In this document: positions 28,679 to 37,096 of the stretch, piece after piece
Position numbering within the stretch: position 1 is the stretch's first letter
How the letters are laid out: each line of letters begins with the position of its first letter
Made by a program: the position numbers and the translations under genes
NCBI GenBank assembly: GCA_017477335.1
Contig: JAFUVY010000021.1
Span: 1-64,000 of the forward strand
DNA from: Bacteroidales bacterium
GTDB lineage: Bacteria; Bacteroidota; Bacteroidia; Bacteroidales; UBA932
Length of the DNA stretch: 64,000 bases
Direction: 5' to 3'
Notes under the pieces: model-generated
What the model was told of the DNA's origin: nothing
The model's input: only the letters and a program-made list of their open reading frames with translations
Database searches by the model: none

Positions 28679-30139
28679 ATGATTAAAAAGTTTTTGTTGG
28701 CGGCCGTTATAGCGGCCATGCTGCTCCCCGGCGAGGCCCTGGCCTGGAAGGCAAAGGGAACGGTAAAGGGAGACGGCAAGCCCCTTGCCGGAGTCATAGT
28801 CACGGACGGTTACCGCTTTACCCTTACCGGGGAGGATGGAAGTTTCTCCTTCGAGGCTTCCTCCAGGGCAAGGTTTATCCAGGTGGTAACCCCCTCCGGT
28901 TATGTCGGGGACTTCTCCTCCGGGGCTCCTCAGTTTTACATATCGGCAGAGCCGGGCGACGACGATGAGTATAATTTTGAACTCCTGGGCTTTGGCGCCG
29001 GACGGAAAGACTACAGCATCTTCTCCGTGTCGGACCCCCAGATGTCAAGCAAAAAACATTTCCAGAAGTTTTCCGGCGCTCCGCTTAAGGACCTTGTCCA
29101 CATGGCGGACAGCATAGGCTCTTTGCGACCCACTGTTGGAATAGCCCTTGGAGACATTGCCTGGAACAGACACTGGGTGTATGAGGATTACAAACAGGCC
29201 ATAGCCCGTACGGGGATCCCTTTCTATGCCGTCATAGGTAATCACGACTTTATCCAGAACCGAAGCGGCGTAGAGGCGGGGGAGGCTTACGAGGAGGAAT
29301 TCGGCCCTTACAACTATGCGTTTTTCCTTGGGGATGACCTTGTGATAGGCCTTAACAATATCATTTTCAAGGCATCAGGCCTGGACAATCCGGAAAAATC
29401 CTCCAACAGGTATGACGAGGGCTACTCCCGCGAGACCCTTGGCTTTGTCCGCGGCCTGCTTAAGATGGTGCCCGAGGATACACACATATATATAGCACAG
29501 CACAGTCCCATCGGCTTCACTCTGGAATACAAGCAGAAGATAATCAAGGGAGCCCCCCGTCTGCTGCGTCTTCTGAAGGGCCATAAGGTGGACTTCCTCT
29601 CCGGCCATACCCACATAATGAATGTGCTTCAGCTGAGCTCCGACGTTACGGATCACAACGCAGCCGCAGTTGGCGGAGCCTGGTGGGCCACAGACATTTG
29701 CAGGGACGGAAGCCCGCGTGGATACGAGATAATCACCTCCGCCCCTGACGGAGACATCAGCTGGGCTTGGCATAACATCGACCTCCCGGACAGCTATGCG
29801 GTGGAATTCATCGGCCCGGGGGAATCGGCTAGGTATCCGGACGCAGTCCTTGCCAACGTGTGGTATGTGAATCCCTCCTGGAGCGCAGAGTACTTTGAGG
29901 ACGGCGTCCCGGCCGGTCCCATGGAACTGGTGTACGATATTTCCCCGGCCTACAGGGCGGAGATTCTGGAAGTCTATGACGGGGACTACGGCAAGATTCC
30001 CGGCTACAAGAAGCCATGCTACACGAAGCACTATTTCAAGGCCGTTCCCTCACCCGGGACCAGGGAGCTGAAAGTGCTTGTCAAAGCCCCCGACGGACGC
30101 AGTTGGACACATTGTTTCTCCATCGAAGAAAAGCAATAA
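28679..30139 (+). CDS. Secreted calcineurin-like metallophosphoesterase
   Basis: A 486-residue enzyme with a Sec signal ending near GEALA (residue 22) and no lipobox, so it is probably periplasmic. A regulatory beta domain (KGTVKGDGKPLAGVIVTDG, given here as its pattern only) precedes the phosphoesterase core: SDPQ as first metal motif, GDIAW, GNHDF, QHSP and GHTH. The family-specific C-terminal domain contains ANVWYVNPSW. It has the same overall plan as the lipoprotein phosphoesterase at 16770, so the two are paralogues flanking the SusCD genes, one membrane-anchored and one soluble. The first motif has Asp-x-Gln instead of Asp-x-His, a normal variant of the superfamily. Confidence 0.88.
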   Translation: MIKKFLLAAVIAAMLLPGEALAWKAKGTVKGDGKPLAGVIVTDGYRFTLTGEDGSFSFEASSRARFIQVVTPSGYVGDFSSGAPQFYISAEPGDDDEYNFELLGFGAGRKDYSIFSVSDPQMSSKKHFQKFSGAPLKDLVHMADSIGSLRPTVGIALGDIAWNRHWVYEDYKQAIARTGIPFYAVIGNHDFIQNRSGVEAGEAYEEEFGPYNYAFFLGDDLVIGLNNIIFKASGLDNPEKSSNRYDEGYSRETLGFVRGLLKMVPEDTHIYIAQHSPIGFTLEYKQKIIKGAPRLLRLLKGHKVDFLSGHTHIMNVLQLSSDVTDHNAAAVGGAWWATDICRDGSPRGYEIITSAPDGDISWAWHNIDLPDSYAVEFIGPGESARYPDAVLANVWYVNPSWSAEYFEDGVPAGPMELVYDISPAYRAEILEVYDGDYGKIPGYKKPCYTKHYFKAVPSPGTRELKVLVKAPDGRSWTHCFSIEEKQ

Positions 30140-30165
30140 CGTTTGGAAAATCAAAATATTATCCC

Positions 30166-30173
30166 TATATTTG
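30166..30173 (+). promoter_or_regulatory. -7 promoter box of the ribosomal protein operon
   Basis: TATATTTG, an exact TAnnTTTG match, 72 bases before the rplC ATG. The expected transcription start (about 30178) lies inside the left arm of the hairpin at 30174-30197. Confidence 0.7.
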
Positions 30174-30205
30174 CGGTCCGCAAAAGTGTGCGGGCCGTAT
30201 TTTTT
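30174..30205 (+). terminator. Terminator of the upstream phosphoesterase, nested with the rplC promoter
   Basis: CGGTCCGCA (30174-30182) pairs with TGCGGGCCG (30189-30197), with one G-U pair and a 6-base loop. A run of six T follows at 30200-30205. Transcripts arriving from the phosphoesterase contain the whole stem and should stop here. Transcripts starting at the rplC promoter lack most of the left arm and should pass. Confidence 0.65.
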
Positions 30206-30245
30206 ACGGTTAAGGTATTTATAAACAATTAATTACAAAACACCA

Positions 30246-30872
30246 ATGCCTGGTTTAATTGGAAAGAAAGTCGGAATGATTTCCGTCTTCGGTGCCGATG
30301 GAAAGAATATTCCATGCACCGTTATCGAGGCTGGTCCGTGTGTTGTCACGCAGGTTCGCACCGTGGAGACCGATGGTTACTCCGCAGTTCAGCTTGCCTA
30401 TGACGAAAAGAAAGAGAAGCGTACCAGCAAGGCCGAAAAGGGCCATTTTGAAAAGGCAGGAACTACTCCCAAGAAGAAGCTGGTGGAATTCCCCGCTGAC
30501 TTCGCAGGAGAGCTCAAGCTTGGAGACACCGTCAGCGTGGCAGACGTCTTCACAGAAGATGTCAAGTTTGTTGACGTTGTTGGAACTTCCAAGGGTAAGG
30601 GCTTCCAGGGCGTCGTAAAGCGTCATGGATTTGCCGGTGTGGGTGGTGTCACCCACGGCCAGCACAACAGGCTCCGTCACCCCGGTTCCATGGGTGCATC
30701 CTCCTGGCCTTCACGTGTTTTCCCCGGCATGCGCATGGCAGGTCACATGGGAAATGAACGTGTTAAGGTTTTCAACCTTGAGGTTCTCAAAGTTGATGCA
30801 GAGAACAACATGCTTATCATCAAGGGTTCCGTTCCCGGAGCCAAGGGTTCTTACTTAATTCTGGAGGCATAA
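30246..30872 (+). CDS. rplC: 50S ribosomal protein L3
   Basis: A primary 23S rRNA-binding protein near the peptidyl transferase centre. It has 208 residues, normal length. The N-terminal [16 protein letters not shown] and the central loop with [15 protein letters not shown] and GMRMAGHMG are family signatures. It is the first gene of this cluster: rpsJ (S10), which normally precedes it, is not here; a secreted phosphoesterase lies upstream instead. The leader of about 67 bases is AT-rich and without a canonical Shine-Dalgarno, as usual in this phylum. Confidence 0.98.
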   Translation: MPGLIGKKVGMISVFGADGKNIPCTVIEAGPCVVTQVRTVETDGYSAVQLAYDEKKEKRTSKAEKGHFEKAGTTPKKKLVEFPADFAGELKLGDTVSVADVFTEDVKFVDVVGTSKGKGFQGVVKRHGFAGVGGVTHGQHNRLRHPGSMGASSWPSRVFPGMRMAGHMGNERVKVFNLEVLKVDAENNMLIIKGSVPGAKGSYLILEA

Positions 30873-30875
30873 GCT

Positions 30876-31502
30876 ATGGAATTATCAGTTTACAAGATTG
30901 ACGGAACACTTTCCGGAAAGAAAGTTGTCCTTGACGATGCAGTGTTCGGCGTACAGCCCAACGACCACGTCATCTACCTCGATGTCCTCCAGTATCTTGC
31001 CGCACAGCGTCAGGGAACTGCAAGGACCAAGGACCGCAGCGAGGTCGCATATTCCACCAAGAAACTCGGACGCCAGAAGGGCGGTGGCGGTGCACGTCAC
31101 GGTTCCCTCAAGGCCGGTATCTTCGTAGGTGGCGGTAACGTTCACGGCCCCAAGCCCCGCGATTACCGTTTCAAACTCAACAAGAAAGTGAAGCAGCTCG
31201 CCCGCTTCAGCGCCCTTTCCTACAAGGCCGCGGAAGAAGCTATCATCGTTGTCGAGCCTTTTGCTATGGAAGCTCCCAAGACCAAGGAATTCCTCACCAT
31301 CCTTTCCAACATCAAGGCCGGTGACCGCAAAGTCCTTGTCATTCTCCCGGAGAACTCCAACAACATTTTCCTGTCATCCCGTAACCTTCCCAACGTGAAG
31401 GTAATCACCGTTGACGAGATCAATACCTACACCATCATGAATGCGAACAAGCTCGTTCTCGTGGACGGTGTCCAGGATATCCTCGCAGCAAGAGTAAAGT
31501 AA
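30876..31502 (+). CDS. rplD: 50S ribosomal protein L4
   Basis: A 23S-binding protein whose long loop lines the exit tunnel. It has 208 residues. The tunnel loop is recognisable in AYSTKKLGRQKGGGGARHGS, shown here in part, followed by GPKPRDYRFKLNKK. In E. coli L4 also represses its own S10 operon; whether that holds here is unknown, since the operon starts at L3. It starts 3 bases after rplC. Confidence 0.98.
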   Translation: MELSVYKIDGTLSGKKVVLDDAVFGVQPNDHVIYLDVLQYLAAQRQGTARTKDRSEVAYSTKKLGRQKGGGGARHGSLKAGIFVGGGNVHGPKPRDYRFKLNKKVKQLARFSALSYKAAEEAIIVVEPFAMEAPKTKEFLTILSNIKAGDRKVLVILPENSNNIFLSSRNLPNVKVITVDEINTYTIMNANKLVLVDGVQDILAARVK

Positions 31503-31515
31503 AGGAGAAAGAACA

Positions 31516-31806
31516 ATGGGTATCTTAATTAAGCCAATCGTAACCGAGAAAATGACGGATCAGGGCGAAAAGCTGAACCGTTACGGTTTCATCGTGGACC
31601 GTGGTGCCAACAAACTCCAGATCAAGGCTGCCGTAGAGCAGACCTACGGAGTCTCCGTTGCAGAGGTGAACACCCTCAACTACCACGGCAAGCGCAAGCA
31701 GCGCTACACCAAGGCCGGTCTTCTTCGCGGCCGCACCAACCACTTCAAGAAGGCATATGTCACTCTTGCAGGTGAGGATAAGATTGATTTTTACGCTAAC
31801 ATCTAA
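31516..31806 (+). CDS. rplW: 50S ribosomal protein L23
   Basis: A 96-residue protein at the tunnel exit, a docking site for trigger factor and SRP in other bacteria. [10 protein letters not shown] at the N-terminus, [22 protein letters not shown] (partly quoted) and [13 protein letters not shown] match the family. It lies 13 bases after rplD, with a weak purine-rich GGAGAAAG before its ATG. Confidence 0.97.
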   Translation: MGILIKPIVTEKMTDQGEKLNRYGFIVDRGANKLQIKAAVEQTYGVSVAEVNTLNYHGKRKQRYTKAGLLRGRTNHFKKAYVTLAGEDKIDFYANI

Positions 31807-31813
31807 GGAGGAG
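31805..31813 (+). promoter_or_regulatory. Shine-Dalgarno-like site before rplB
   Basis: AAGGAGGAG ends 7 bases before the rplB ATG. It would pair well with the 16S 3' tail. This is unusual, because the other genes in the window mostly lack a clear site, as is typical of Bacteroidota. Confidence 0.55.
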
Positions 31814-31820
31814 TAAAGTT

Positions 31821-32645
31821 ATGGCAATCAAAAAGTACAAACCAGTGACTCCCGGCCAGCGCAACAAGGCCATCAGCTCATTTGAGGAGATCACCGCAAA
31901 GAGGCCGTACAAACCTCTCCTTACCCCTCTCAAATCCACCGGCGGCCGTAACAACACCGGCCAGATGACCGTCCGTTACCGCGGCGGCGGACACAAGAGG
32001 ATGTACCGCGTCATTGACTTCGTTCGCAACCGCGATGAATTCAAGGCAACAGTTCTCACCATCGAATACGATCCCAACCGCAGCGCCCGTATCGCCCTTA
32101 TCCAGTACGAGGACGGTCTCAAGAGCTACATCATCGCTCCCAACGGACTGCAGGTTGGTCAGGTTGTTGAATCCGGTGCAAACGCATCCCCGGATCTTGG
32201 CAACTGCCTCCCTCTGGCAAACATCCCCGTCGGTACTCTCGTACACGCTATCGAGCTCCGTCCCGGTCAGGGCGCCGCAATGGCCCGTTCCGCCGGTACC
32301 TACGCACAGCTCGCAGCCCGCGAAGGCAACTACGCCATCCTTCGTCTCCCTTCCGGTGAGACCCGTATGGTTCCCGTAGCATGCCGTGCAACCGTCGGCA
32401 CCGTTTCCAACCCGGATCATAATCTGGAATCCTTCGGCAAGGCCGGCCGCACCCGTCACCTGGGCCGCCGTCCCCACAACCGTGGTGTTGTCATGAACCC
32501 CCACGATCACCCTATGGGCGGTGGTGAAGGTCGTGCTTCCGGTGGACATCCGCGCTCCCGTAAGGGTCTGCCTGCAAAGGGCTACAAGACCCGCAACCCG
32601 AAGGCCGTGTCCAACAAGTTCATTATTGAAAGACGTAAGAAATAA
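31821..32645 (+). CDS. rplB: 50S ribosomal protein L2
   Basis: A core 23S protein needed for subunit association and peptidyl transfer. It has 274 residues. [48 protein letters not shown] (with the conserved active-centre histidine) and the basic C-terminus are all present. It is preceded by the strongest ribosome-binding site in the cluster. Confidence 0.98.
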   Translation: MAIKKYKPVTPGQRNKAISSFEEITAKRPYKPLLTPLKSTGGRNNTGQMTVRYRGGGHKRMYRVIDFVRNRDEFKATVLTIEYDPNRSARIALIQYEDGLKSYIIAPNGLQVGQVVESGANASPDLGNCLPLANIPVGTLVHAIELRPGQGAAMARSAGTYAQLAAREGNYAILRLPSGETRMVPVACRATVGTVSNPDHNLESFGKAGRTRHLGRRPHNRGVVMNPHDHPMGGGEGRASGGHPRSRKGLPAKGYKTRNPKAVSNKFIIERRKK

Positions 32646-32664
32646 CGGAATAAACTAACAGATT

Positions 32665-32937
32665 ATGAGTCGTTCACTTAAAAAAGGACCGTACATTCAG
32701 GAAGCTTTGGAGAACAGGATTCTCGCTATGAATGACGGCAGTAAAAAGAAAGAGGTTGTCAAGACTTGGTCCCGTGCCAGCATGATTTCCCCTGACTTTG
32801 TGGGCCACACCATTGCAGTTCACAACGGCAACAAGTTCATTCCGGTATATGTTACGGAGAACATGGTAGGTCACAAGCTGGGCGAATTCGCTCCCACCCG
32901 CACTTTCCGCGGCCACGCAGGCAACAATAAGAAATAA
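32665..32937 (+). CDS. rpsS: 30S ribosomal protein S19
   Basis: Binds 16S rRNA in the head with S13. It has 90 residues. [10 protein letters not shown] at the start, [22 protein letters not shown] (partly quoted) and the [16 protein letters not shown] segment are the family signature. It lies 19 bases after rplB. Confidence 0.98.
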   Translation: MSRSLKKGPYIQEALENRILAMNDGSKKKEVVKTWSRASMISPDFVGHTIAVHNGNKFIPVYVTENMVGHKLGEFAPTRTFRGHAGNNKK

Positions 32938-32956
32938 TGTTTAAAGGATTAACATT

Positions 32957-33370
32957 ATGGGAAAGAGAAAAAGACTGATGGCCGAGCGCCTGAAAGAGAC
33001 CAAAAAGCAGACCGCTATAGCAAAACTTAACGACGTGCCCACTTCTCCCCGCAAGATGCGTCTGGTAGCAGACACCGTCCGCGGAGTGGAGGTAAACAAG
33101 GCACTGGATCTTCTCCACTACTCCAAGAGGGATGCATCCGCTTATCTTGAGAAACTCCTGAAGAGCGCTATCGCCAACTGGGAGGCCAAGAACCAGGATA
33201 AGGCTGCAGAACTTGAAGGTGGAAACGTGATTGTCAAAACCATCATGGTTGACGAAGGCCGTACGCTCAAGCGTATCCGTCCCTGCCCCCAGGGCCGTGC
33301 CGGTCGCATCCGTAAGCGTTCCAACCACGTCACCATTATTCTTGACGTTAACAAAACTGTGGAGGAATAA
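32957..33370 (+). CDS. rplV: 50S ribosomal protein L22
   Basis: A tunnel-wall protein of 137 residues. The core includes [26 protein letters not shown] and the tunnel hairpin [19 protein letters not shown] (here [11 protein letters not shown]), ending HVTIILD. It has a basic N-terminal extension ([14 protein letters not shown]), common in Bacteroidota. It lies 5 bases before rpsC. Confidence 0.97.
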   Translation: MGKRKRLMAERLKETKKQTAIAKLNDVPTSPRKMRLVADTVRGVEVNKALDLLHYSKRDASAYLEKLLKSAIANWEAKNQDKAAELEGGNVIVKTIMVDEGRTLKRIRPCPQGRAGRIRKRSNHVTIILDVNKTVEE

Positions 33371-33375
33371 TAACT

Positions 33376-34140
33376 ATGGGTCAGAAAACTAATCCTATCA
33401 GCAACCGTATCGGTATCACCCGTGGTTGGGACTCCAACTGGGTAGGCGGCAACTACGCCGAGAAGATCGCCGAAGACTACGAGATCCGCAAATACCTGGG
33501 AAGCCGCCTTGCAAAGGCCAGCCTCTCCCGCATCATCATCGAGCGCACCCTTAAGCTCGTTACCGTTACCATCCACGCTGCACGTCCCGGTGTTATCATC
33601 GGCAAGGGCGGCCAGGAGGTTGACAAGCTCAAGGAAGAACTCAAGAAGGTTACCGGAAAGGATGTTCAGATCAACATCTTTGAGGTAAAGCGCCCCGAGG
33701 TGGATGCCACCATCGTCGCCGACAGCATTGCACGCCAGATCGAAGGCCGCGTAAGCTATCGCCGCGCCATCAAGATGGCCATCTCCACTGCAATGCGCGT
33801 TGGTGCCGAGGGTATCAAGGTTCAGATCAGCGGCCGTGTAGGCGGTGCGGAAATCGCCCGTTCCGAGATGTTCAAGGAAGGCCGTACCCCGCTTCACACC
33901 TTCCGTGCAGACATTGATTACGCACTTGCAGTAGCCAGCACTCAGATGGGTGCCATGGGTATCAAGGTGTGGATCTGCAACGGTGAGAAGTATGGCAAGC
34001 AGGACCTCTCCCCCAACGCAGGTTTCGCTTCCAACGTGGCTGCACCCGGTGCAGGCCGTCGTGAAGGCGGACGCGGAGAACGCGGTGGCCGTGGCGGCCG
34101 TGGCGGACGTCGCGAAGGCGGACGCGGAGAACGCAAGTAA
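33376..34140 (+). CDS. rpsC: 30S ribosomal protein S3 with Gly/Arg-rich tail
   Basis: A head protein at the mRNA entry site. It has 254 residues. The KH domain ([20 protein letters not shown], quoted in part), [17 protein letters not shown] and [12 protein letters not shown] are typical. The last 30 residues after NVAAPGAG are an RGG-like tail of Gly, Arg and Glu built from two near-identical DNA repeats. The usual next genes (L16, L29, S17) are missing: a strong terminator follows 24 bases after the stop, so S3 is the last gene of a truncated S10 cluster. Confidence 0.97.
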   Translation: MGQKTNPISNRIGITRGWDSNWVGGNYAEKIAEDYEIRKYLGSRLAKASLSRIIIERTLKLVTVTIHAARPGVIIGKGGQEVDKLKEELKKVTGKDVQINIFEVKRPEVDATIVADSIARQIEGRVSYRRAIKMAISTAMRVGAEGIKVQISGRVGGAEIARSEMFKEGRTPLHTFRADIDYALAVASTQMGAMGIKVWICNGEKYGKQDLSPNAGFASNVAAPGAGRREGGRGERGGRGGRGGRREGGRGERK

Positions 34141-34164
34141 AGAATTGCTTGAATATATTGCATG

Positions 34165-34199
34165 GAAGCCGGCGCAGCGCGCCGGCTTCTTTGCTTTTT
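34165..34199 (+). terminator. Intrinsic terminator after rpsC
   Basis: GAAGCCGGCGC (34165-34175) pairs perfectly with GCGCCGGCTTC (34179-34189) across a 3-base loop, followed by TTTGCTTTTT. This is the clearest terminator in the window and closes the ribosomal protein operon. Confidence 0.92.
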
Positions 34200-34213
34200 A
34201 AGCTTAAAATGAT

Positions 34214-34221
34214 TAATTTTG
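34214..34221 (+). promoter_or_regulatory. -7 promoter box for the glycerophosphodiesterase operon
   Basis: TAATTTTG fits TAnnTTTG, lying just downstream of the rpsC terminator and 23 bases before the ATG at 34245. Confidence 0.6.
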
Positions 34222-34244
34222 AAAGATTGTTAATCAATAGTGAC

Positions 34245-35132
34245 ATGAAAACTACTTTACTTGCTCTCACTGGCGCCGTGGTTTTACTTTCTTCCTGCGG
34301 CGGAAAAGCTCCCATCGACCTTCAGGCACACCGCGGCGGCGCGGGCCTCATGCCGGAAAACACCATCGAAGCCATGCGGAATGCCATGGATCTTGGCGTA
34401 AACACCCTTGAGTTTGACCTTCACCTGAGCTCTGACAGGCAGGTTGTGGTTTCTCACGATCCCTACTTCCACCCCCGCTATTCCACCAGGCCGGACGGTA
34501 CCGTGGTCCGCAAGGGAGACCCCAAGGAATACCTTTTCACCATGCCTTATGACAGTATTGCAAAGTATGACGTGGGCCTTAAACCCGTGAGCCGCTGGCC
34601 GGAGCAGAAAAAGATTGCCGCCGTGAAGCCCCTCGCTTCCGAACTCATAGACTTCACCGAGGCCTATGCCGCAGAGCACGGCCTCAAGCCTTTTAATTAC
34701 AATATAGAAATCAAGTCCGTGGACGATGATGGGGAAGGCACCCTCTGGCCGGACTACAGGGAGCTCTGCGACGTATGCATCCCTCTCCTGCTTTCCAAGA
34801 ACCTTGGAGACCGCCTCATTGTCCAGAGCTTTGACGAGCGCAGCCTGGAATACATCCACAGCAAGTACCCTCAGGTTATCCTTTCCTATCTTACGGACGA
34901 GGACGAGACCGACATAGAAGACATCCTTGAGGAGCTCAGCTTCAAGCCCCGCTGGTGGTCCCCTTATCACAAGGTGGTGACCCCGGAGAATGTTAAATAC
35001 TGCCACCGCAGGGGTATCAAGGTGGTTCCCTGGACCGTGGACGAACCGGAAGACATCCGCCGCATCGCAGACTGCGGGGCCGATGCCATCATCTCCAATT
35101 ATCCCGATCGTCTCATAGAGATTCTCCGCTGA
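34245..35132 (+). CDS. Glycerophosphodiester phosphodiesterase lipoprotein
   Basis: Cleaves glycerophosphodiesters, such as deacylated phospholipids, to glycerol-3-phosphate and an alcohol. The 295-residue protein begins with a lipoprotein signal (LLSSC, Cys18), so it acts outside the cytoplasm. The GDPD signature is complete: AHRGG, PENT, EFDLH and VVSHDP supply the metal and catalytic residues, and VPWTVDEPEDIRR lies near the C-terminus. I chose the ATG at 34245, where the signal peptide begins; an upstream in-frame TTG would add 32 residues spanning the terminator. It overlaps the next gene by one base (TGATG). It is a third extracytoplasmic phosphoesterase in this part of the genome. Confidence 0.93.
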   Translation: MKTTLLALTGAVVLLSSCGGKAPIDLQAHRGGAGLMPENTIEAMRNAMDLGVNTLEFDLHLSSDRQVVVSHDPYFHPRYSTRPDGTVVRKGDPKEYLFTMPYDSIAKYDVGLKPVSRWPEQKKIAAVKPLASELIDFTEAYAAEHGLKPFNYNIEIKSVDDDGEGTLWPDYRELCDVCIPLLLSKNLGDRLIVQSFDERSLEYIHSKYPQVILSYLTDEDETDIEDILEELSFKPRWWSPYHKVVTPENVKYCHRRGIKVVPWTVDEPEDIRRIADCGADAIISNYPDRLIEILR

Positions 35133-36124
35133 TGAAATCCATACTTGGAATAGGCAACGCCCTTACAGACATCCTGGCCGTCCTTCCGGACGACGGCCTT
35201 CTCAAGAAGTATCATCTTCCCTTGGGAAGCATGCAGCACGTGGACATGGAAACGGGTGACCGCATCTGGGAAGCCCTCAAGGAGTACGGTGTAAAGTACG
35301 TTCCCGGCGGCTCGGCGGCCAATACCATAACCTGCGCCTCCATCTTCGGCATGCCCACATGCTTCATAGGCAAAATCGGCAACGACGACCTTGGAAACCT
35401 CTTCCGCAGCACCATGGAGCAGTATGGCGTGACCACCCGTATGCTCTATAGCAAGAAATCCTCCGGCCGATGCATGGTTTTCATTACCGGCGCCAACTCT
35501 GAGCGTACCTTTGCAGATTACATGGGGGCAACCCTGGAGCTGGGCCCTGATGACCTGGAACCTTCCTTCTTTGAAGGCTACGATTATTTCCATATAGAGG
35601 GTTATCTGGTACAGAATCAGGAACTTATCTCAAAGGCTGCAAAACTGGCCAAAGATGCCGGCTGCACCATTTCCATTGACATGGCCTCCTATAATGTGGT
35701 GGAGTCCAACATAGCCTTTTTCCACAACCTGGTGGACAATTACGTGGACATAGTCTTTGCCAACGAGTCGGAGGCCAAGGCTTTTACCAAGCTGGACCCC
35801 CGCGACGCCATTGACGACCTGGCTTCCCGCTGCAAGATTGCCGTCGTAAAGGTTGGCAAGGCAGGCTCCATGGTCAAGGCCGGTGACGAGTACCACTTCA
35901 TAGAACCCTGGCCTGCCAAGCCCATAGACGCTACCGGTGCCGGTGATACCTACGCCGCCGGCTTCCTTTACGCCCATTCGCTGGGCCTTCCCCTCAGGGC
36001 CTGCGGAGAAGTAGGCTCCATTATTGCGGCCAAGGTGGTGGAGGTTATCGGCACCAAGATAGACATTCCCCGCTGGCGAGACGCCAAGCAGGAAATCCGT
36101 GAACTCATAGCCCGATATGCTTAA
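35132..36124 (+). CDS. PfkB-family carbohydrate/adenosine kinase
   Basis: A 330-residue ribokinase-fold kinase. GGSAANT (near 56) is the first PfkB signature, and DATGAGDTYAAGF (near 268) is the second, with the catalytic Asp. The overall pattern, including GIGNALTDILA and SERTFADYMGA, resembles the adenosine-kinase-like members common in Bacteroidota, so adenosine is a reasonable substrate, though a sugar is possible. It is coupled by one base to the glycerophosphodiesterase and by eight bases to the next gene. With the adenosine deaminase-like gene elsewhere in the window it could form part of purine salvage. Confidence 0.86.
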   Translation: MKSILGIGNALTDILAVLPDDGLLKKYHLPLGSMQHVDMETGDRIWEALKEYGVKYVPGGSAANTITCASIFGMPTCFIGKIGNDDLGNLFRSTMEQYGVTTRMLYSKKSSGRCMVFITGANSERTFADYMGATLELGPDDLEPSFFEGYDYFHIEGYLVQNQELISKAAKLAKDAGCTISIDMASYNVVESNIAFFHNLVDNYVDIVFANESEAKAFTKLDPRDAIDDLASRCKIAVVKVGKAGSMVKAGDEYHFIEPWPAKPIDATGAGDTYAAGFLYAHSLGLPLRACGEVGSIIAAKVVEVIGTKIDIPRWRDAKQEIRELIARYA

Positions 36125-36626
36125 GCAACTGTTCAGAAATTTCGCTCTGAAAAAGAACGCGTCCGCTGTTCCCACCGGCTTCATACCTGTCTCAGCTGTG
36201 AAGACCGCGGTCGTGTTCATAGACGTTGAAGATCCAACCTTTGACGTTTGCAAGCAGGATATTCTCTCTTATTTCCGCTCCAGGGGAGTGAAAGCAGAGA
36301 TATTCTTTCTGGAATTAAGCAAGCTTGGCAGCGGTGAAAGGCTTATTACAAGTATCACCAATACCATACTCAAGAAGGATATCCTTTGGTATGGCTGCCC
36401 CTCGCAGGAGAAAACGAATCTTCTCAAATCCTGTGAGCATGAACTGTTTATCTCCCTTGTCCGGAAAGATGTCTTTGCCATGCATTACCTTGCCCGCTGT
36501 TCCGGCGCCAAATTCAAGGTTGGCCTTGTGGACGACAGCGTCTATGACCTGGTCCTTGACAGCGGAGCCATGTCAGAGGCCGATTCCTTCCGGGAAATCG
36601 TCCGTTACCTGGAAAAGATAGTATGA
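36117..36626 (+). CDS. Conserved Bacteroidota protein, probably DUF6913
   Basis: A 169-residue soluble protein with a mixed alpha/beta pattern (VVFIDVEDPTFD; DILWYGCPS; HELFISLVRKDVFAMHYLARCSGAKFKVG, quoted in pieces). It resembles a small uncharacterised family restricted to Bacteroidota that I know as DUF6913. No catalytic motif is evident. It is tightly placed, overlapping the kinase by 8 bases and the next membrane protein by 4, so it is co-translated with them. Its function is unknown. Confidence 0.7.
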   Translation: MLKQLFRNFALKKNASAVPTGFIPVSAVKTAVVFIDVEDPTFDVCKQDILSYFRSRGVKAEIFFLELSKLGSGERLITSITNTILKKDILWYGCPSQEKTNLLKSCEHELFISLVRKDVFAMHYLARCSGAKFKVGLVDDSVYDLVLDSGAMSEADSFREIVRYLEKIV

Positions 36627-37096
36627 AAAAATACCTGATTGTATTCCTTATATCAATGGTGCCGCTGATTGAACTTCGCGGTGCCATTCCTTATGCCGTT
36701 GGCTTTGACCTGCCGCTGGTTCCTTCCTATATAGTGGCCATCTTAGGCAATATGCTGCCTGTTCCGTTTATATTTCTCTTTGCACGGAGAATTCTGGAGT
36801 GGGGGAAGGACAAGAGCGTTATCGGCCCGTTTTTCCGCTGGTGCCTGGAGAAGGGGGCGAAGGCGGGGGAAAAGCTTGGCAGCAAGTCCGGTATGGGGCT
36901 TTACATGGCCCTGGTGCTTTTTGTGGGCATTCCCTTACCCGGTACGGGAGCCTGGAGCGGCACGCTTGCAGCCAGCCTTCTTGACATGGATTTCCGCAAG
37001 AGCGTCATTTGCGTCATGGCCGGAGTCCTGCTTGCCGGCTTAATCATGCTGGCCGCTTCCCTGGGTCTTTTCGGCGCCATTTCCCTGGTGAAATGA
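36623..37096 (+). CDS. Small multidrug-export-like membrane protein (COG2426)
   Basis: A 157-residue integral membrane protein with about four hydrophobic segments (3-20, 34-56, 89-112, 125-150). PLIELRGAIPYA and GIPLPGTGAWSGTLAA are the conserved patches of the family annotated as putative small multi-drug export proteins, related to the DedA-like fold. Evidence for drug export in the family is thin, and the membrane-lipid context here (phosphodiesterase upstream, flippase-like protein downstream) is equally suggestive. It overlaps both neighbours by 4 bases. Confidence 0.8.
   Translation: MKKYLIVFLISMVPLIELRGAIPYAVGFDLPLVPSYIVAILGNMLPVPFIFLFARRILEWGKDKSVIGPFFRWCLEKGAKAGEKLGSKSGMGLYMALVLFVGIPLPGTGAWSGTLAASLLDMDFRKSVICVMAGVLLAGLIMLAASLGLFGAISLVK

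Noticed and set aside
30174..30205. L4-type autoregulatory leader of the ribosomal operon
   Set aside because: The left arm of the hairpin lies at or before the expected transcription start, so the operon's own mRNA probably cannot form it.
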